DNA from: Synechococcales cyanobacterium PMM_0073
Lineage (GTDB): Bacteria > Cyanobacteriota > Cyanobacteriia > Elainellales > Elainellaceae
Assembly (NCBI GenBank): GCA_949127695.1
Contig: CASBQH010000295.1
Span: 1 to 8,127 of the forward strand
Direction of reading: 5' to 3'
Length of the DNA: 8,127 bases
In this document: piece after piece, positions 5,066 through 8,127 of the stretch
Layout of the letters: each line of letters starts with the position of its first letter
Numbering within the stretch: position 1 is the first letter of the stretch
The notes under the pieces: generated by a model
Seen by the model: only the letters and a program-made list of their open reading frames with translations
Told to the model about the DNA's origin: nothing
The model's database searches: none
Position numbers and translations under genes: made by a program

Positions 5066-7186
5066 ATGACTTCAGATGCAATTCGTTTTCTCATGTGCGC
5101 GCCTGATCACTACGACGTAGACTATGTGATTAACCCCTGGATGGAGGGCAACGTCCACAAGTCTTCGCGTGAGCGAGCAGTTGAGCAATGGCAGGGACTC
5201 TATCACCTGATTAAAGAACATGCGGTGGTGGATCTGGTTAAGCCAGAGATCGGCGTGCCAGATATGGTCTTTACGGCCAACGCGGGGCTGCTGCTGGACA
5301 ATACGGTGGTGCTGAGTCGGTTCTATCACAAAGAGCGGCAGGGCGAGGAGCCGTACTTTCAAGCCTGGTTTGAGCAGAATGGCTTCACGGTGCAGACATT
5401 GCCCAAGGATCTGCCGTTTGAAGGGGCAGGTGACGCGCTGCTAGATCGCGAAGGACGCTGGCTCTGGGCGGGCTACGGCTTCCGCTCAGAGCTAGACTCG
5501 CATCCCTATTTGGCCAAATGGCTGGATATCGAAGTGCTGTCGCTGCGGCTAATGGATGAGCGATTTTATCACCTCGACACCTGCTTTTGTCCGCTGCTAG
5601 ATGGCTATCTGCTCTACTATCCGCCCGCCTTTGACGCTTACTCCAACCGCCTGATCGAACTGCGCGTGCCGGAGCAAAAGCGGATCGCCGTTGCCGAAGT
5701 TGACGCCGCGAATTTTGCCTGCAATGCGGTGAATATTAACCAGATTATTATCATGAACCAGGCCAGCGCTGAGCTGAAGCAGCGGCTGGGCGCGGCTGGG
5801 TTTAAGGTGCTAGAAACACCCTTAACCGAGTTTCTCAAAGCAGGCGGGGCGGCCAAATGCCTGACGCTCCGCACCACTGAGCCAATTCAGCCCCTGCACA
5901 GCGCCGCCGCCACCGTCGAGAGCCGCACCATCCAAATGGCCGGACATCTGCTGGATTCAGGCTTGATCAACCGGGCGCTCGATATTATCACCGAGGGCGG
6001 CGGCAGCTTTCAGGTACTCAACTTCAGCCTGGGCGAACAGAAGCAAAGCACCTCCAACGCCGAGATCCGCGTGACTGCGCCCTCGCATAGCGTCATGGAA
6101 GAGATCATGGTGCAGCTGATTGACTTGGGAGCCATGCCGCGTCCGCAGGAAGTCTGCGACAACCCGCTGGCTGAAGTGCTGCAAGATGGCGTCGCACCGG
6201 ATGATTTCTACGTCACCACAATTTACCCCACCGAAGTGCGGGTGAACTGCGAATGGGTACTGGTGCAAAATCAGCGAATGGATGGGGCAATTGTGGTGGC
6301 GCAAACGCCCAACGGCGCAACTGCCGAATGCCGATTGCTGCGCGATCTAAAGCAGGGCGAAAAAATTATCGTCGGCGTCGAGGGCATCCGCACCGTTCGC
6401 AAGACTGAATCGCGCGATTTGCGGACGGCTGACAAAGAGTTTAGCTTCATGGGATCAGGTGTTTCTAGCGAGCGGCGGGTGGAGCTGCTGGTGGAGCAGA
6501 TTGCCTGGGATCTGCGCCAAATCCGCGATCGGGGCGGCAAGGTTGTGGTCGTGGGTGGCCCAGTCGTGATTCACACGGGCGGCGCAGATCATCTGTCGCA
6601 GCTGATTCGGGACGGCTATGTGCAGGCGCTGTTGGGCGGCAACGCGATTGCCGTGCATGACATTGAGCAGTCGATGATGGGCACCTCCCTGGGGATGGAT
6701 ATGAAGCGGGGCGTTTCGGTGCGGGGCGGGCATCGGCATCACCTGAAGGCGATTAACAGCGTCCGGCGAGTGGGCAGCATTGCGGCAGCGGTGGAGCAGA
6801 AACTCATCAGCAGCGGCATTTTTTACGAATGCGTCAAGCATCATATCCCGTTCTCGCTGGCTGGCTCAATCCGTGACGACGGCCCATTGCCCGACACCAA
6901 GATGGATCTGCTGGAGGCACAGGCGGACTATGCGCGGCTGATTGAAGGCGCAGATATGATCCTGATGCTCTCTTCAATGCTGCATTCGATTGGCGTGGGC
7001 AACATGACGCCAGCAGGCGTAAAGATGGTTTGCGTTGATATCAACCCGGCGGTGGTGACGAAGCTGAGCGATCGCGGCTCGGTGGAGTCGGTGGGCATTG
7101 TCACTGACGTAGGGCTGTTCCTGAGTTTGTTGATGCAGCAGCTGAGCAAGCTGACGAGCGCCTATCGCTTGGCGCAAACGGTGTAG
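5066..7186 (+). CDS. argZ: Arginine dihydrolase ArgZ/AgrE with C-terminal LOR/SDH and ornithine cyclodeaminase-type region
   Basis: A 706-residue cytoplasmic enzyme, close to the length known for cyanobacterial ArgZ/AgrE. The N-terminal guanidine-modifying domain (about 1-275) hydrolyses arginine to ornithine, CO2 and two ammonia. Visible residues fitting that family are Asn72 (FTANAG), Glu119 and Asp123 (FEGAGDAL), Arg140, His169 (YHLDT) and the catalytic-type Cys265 (AAKCLTLRT). Residues about 280-380 fit a LOR/SDH domain. The C-terminal half carries VVVVGGPVVIHTGG (493-506), GGNAIAVHDIE (524-534) and a DINPAVVTKL segment (658-667), as in TIGR00300-type ornithine cyclodeaminase proteins. 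In Anabaena AgrE this half is linked to conversion of ornithine to proline. The ATG at 5066 gives the family N terminus; the in-frame ATG at 4907 adds 53 residues translated from DNA repeats and precedes the promoter. No clear Shine-Dalgarno site is seen. The context suggests a single-gene unit. Confidence 0.95.
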   Translation: MTSDAIRFLMCAPDHYDVDYVINPWMEGNVHKSSRERAVEQWQGLYHLIKEHAVVDLVKPEIGVPDMVFTANAGLLLDNTVVLSRFYHKERQGEEPYFQAWFEQNGFTVQTLPKDLPFEGAGDALLDREGRWLWAGYGFRSELDSHPYLAKWLDIEVLSLRLMDERFYHLDTCFCPLLDGYLLYYPPAFDAYSNRLIELRVPEQKRIAVAEVDAANFACNAVNINQIIIMNQASAELKQRLGAAGFKVLETPLTEFLKAGGAAKCLTLRTTEPIQPLHSAAATVESRTIQMAGHLLDSGLINRALDIITEGGGSFQVLNFSLGEQKQSTSNAEIRVTAPSHSVMEEIMVQLIDLGAMPRPQEVCDNPLAEVLQDGVAPDDFYVTTIYPTEVRVNCEWVLVQNQRMDGAIVVAQTPNGATAECRLLRDLKQGEKIIVGVEGIRTVRKTESRDLRTADKEFSFMGSGVSSERRVELLVEQIAWDLRQIRDRGGKVVVVGGPVVIHTGGADHLSQLIRDGYVQALLGGNAIAVHDIEQSMMGTSLGMDMKRGVSVRGGHRHHLKAINSVRRVGSIAAAVEQKLISSGIFYECVKHHIPFSLAGSIRDDGPLPDTKMDLLEAQADYARLIEGADMILMLSSMLHSIGVGNMTPAGVKMVCVDINPAVVTKLSDRGSVESVGIVTDVGLFLSLLMQQLSKLTSAYRLAQTV

Positions 7187-7201
7187 AGCAAGTTAAGGCT
7201 A

Positions 7202-7232
7202 TCAGCATAGTCGGCGGTGCTGGCTATGCTGA
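7202..7232. terminator. Hairpin between the convergent argZ and hybrid-kinase genes
   Basis: TCAGCATAG (7202-7210) pairs perfectly with CTATGCTGA (7224-7232) around a 13-base loop. It sits centrally in the 72-base gap between two facing stop codons, as expected for a shared 3' terminator. There is no strong T tract directly after it on either strand, so intrinsic termination is not certain. Confidence 0.5.
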
Positions 7233-7258
7233 GCTGTTCAGAGAGCTGTAGCACTAAT

Positions 7259-8127
7259 TTACTTTCGCCCATAGAGCCAGACTCGCATTAGCGACAGCAG
7301 CTGTTCAGTATCTACAGGCTTCGTAATATAGTCAGATGCGCCCGCTTCCAGACATTTTTCGCGGTCGCCCTGCATCGCTTTAGCGGTGAGTGCAATAATC
7401 GGCAAACTCTGAAACTGACTCTGCTGGCGAATATTGCGCGTGGTCTCATAGCCATCCATTTCTGGCATCATTACGTCCATTAGCACAATCTTCGTATCTG
7501 GATTCGCTAAGAGTTTTTCAATCCCTTCTCTGCCGTTTTCGGCATAGATCATCTGCATCTGATAGCGTTCGAGTAATCCGGTCAGCGCAAAGATATTCCG
7601 CACGTCGTCATCGACAATCAGCACTTTCTGGTTGGCCAATACCGGATCATCGTGGCGCGATTGCTCCAGCATACTGCGCTTAGGCTGCGGCAAATTGGCC
7701 TGGACGCGGTGCAAAAACAGCGCTGTTTCGTCTAGCAAGCGTTCGGGAGAGCGCACGTCTTTGACAATAATCGTTTCAGCGAAGCGTCGCAGCTCGGTTT
7801 CTTCCTGGCGGCTCAGCTCTTTGCCGGTGTAGACAATAATTGGCAGCTTGGCCAAGCGCTCGTTTTGCTTAATTTGATTCAGCAGATCAAAGCCGCTGAT
7901 ATCGGGCAAGCCGAGGTCAAGCACGAGACAGTCAAATCTTTGAGACTGTAGTAAATTCAGCGCTTCTCTGCCCGTATAGACTGCCGTACTCTTCACGTCC
8001 CCATTGCCAATCAGCTCAATGATGCTCTGTGCGTGCATTGGATCATCTTCAACAATCAACAGCTGCTTCACGCGCCGTTCGACAAAGCCTTTAATATTGG
8101 TCAGCGCCTGCCGAATCGTTTCTGCCG
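7259..8127 (-). CDS. C-terminal tandem receiver domains of a hybrid histidine kinase (5' partial)
   Basis: This holds two complete response-regulator receiver domains and nothing after them. Numbering from the GTG at the complement of 8071, REC1 spans about 3-122 with acidic Asp9/Asp10, phosphoacceptor Asp52 (LVLDLGLPD), Thr82 and Lys104. REC2 spans about 148-265 with Asp154-156, phosphoacceptor Asp199 (VLMDVMMPEMDG), Thr229 (ALTAKAM) and Lys251 (TKPVD). Both keep the residues needed for phosphorylation, though REC1 has Lys-Asp where Lys-Pro is usual. The frame stays open upstream of that GTG to the right edge and reads AETIRQALTNIKGFVERR directly into VKQLLIVEDD. That linker is typical of the segment before the first receiver in large cyanobacterial hybrid kinases, so the kinase core is expected beyond the window. 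A stand-alone two-receiver protein is the less likely alternative. The input signal is unknown. Confidence 0.88.
   Translation of the reverse strand, partial: AETIRQALTNIKGFVERRVKQLLIVEDDPMHAQSIIELIGNGDVKSTAVYTGREALNLLQSQRFDCLVLDLGLPDISGFDLLNQIKQNERLAKLPIIVYTGKELSRQEETELRRFAETIIVKDVRSPERLLDETALFLHRVQANLPQPKRSMLEQSRHDDPVLANQKVLIVDDDVRNIFALTGLLERYQMQMIYAENGREGIEKLLANPDTKIVLMDVMMPEMDGYETTRNIRQQSQFQSLPIIALTAKAMQGDREKCLEAGASDYITKPVDTEQLLSLMRVWLYGRK

Noticed and set aside
6455..6844. Minus-strand frame of 129 codons inside argZ
   Set aside because: It is antisense to conserved parts of the C-terminal half of ArgZ. The composition is His/Ala-rich as expected of a shadow frame.
7068..7075. GCGATCGC (HIP1 octamer)
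   Set aside because: Only one copy was seen in 8.1 kb, within coding sequence. That is close to chance and is not useful evidence for lineage or function.

Overview
The window looks like a chromosomal segment from a cyanobacterium. The two best lineage markers are a full-length ArgZ/AgrE-type arginine dihydrolase and a Tab2-like protein, a family shared by cyanobacteria and plastid-bearing eukaryotes. The very long repeat protein and the hybrid-kinase receiver tail also fit. Base composition is moderately GC-rich by eye and even across the window. I see no insertion sequence, CRISPR array, tRNA, rRNA or prophage gene. The genus cannot be decided from this sequence.

Layout: (1) bases 3-2036, plus strand: C-terminal part of a large alpha-helical tandem-repeat protein with a C-terminal membrane segment. 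It is cut by the left edge and ends at a good intrinsic terminator. (2) 2191-2982, plus: a YdfG-like short-chain dehydrogenase. (3) 3006-3878 and 3916-4788, minus: mtnP (methylthioadenosine phosphorylase) and a tab2-like gene, probably co-transcribed with tab2 first. (4) 4789-5065: a divergent control region holding a 12-bp tandem repeat, a 16-bp dyad, a sigma70-type promoter and three 19-bp direct repeats. (5) 5066-7186, plus: argZ/agrE. (6) 7259-8127, minus: the C-terminal end of a multi-receiver hybrid histidine kinase, cut by the right edge. The two gene ends at 7186/7259 converge on a hairpin.

Most genes have housekeeping roles. ArgZ/AgrE releases nitrogen from arginine and has a C-terminal half linked to proline formation. 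MtnP recycles methylthioadenosine from polyamine synthesis. Tab2 homologues help photosystem mRNA translation or accumulation. The hybrid kinase is a signalling protein of unknown input. Nothing shows that these form one dedicated system.

The least explained parts are the repeat protein, whose units keep an almost exact 98-residue period, and the repeat-rich divergent region between tab2 and argZ. Two automatic starts (GTG at 9 and GTG at the complement of 8071) are artefacts of the window edges. A third, ATG at 4907, is very probably a false upstream start for argZ.
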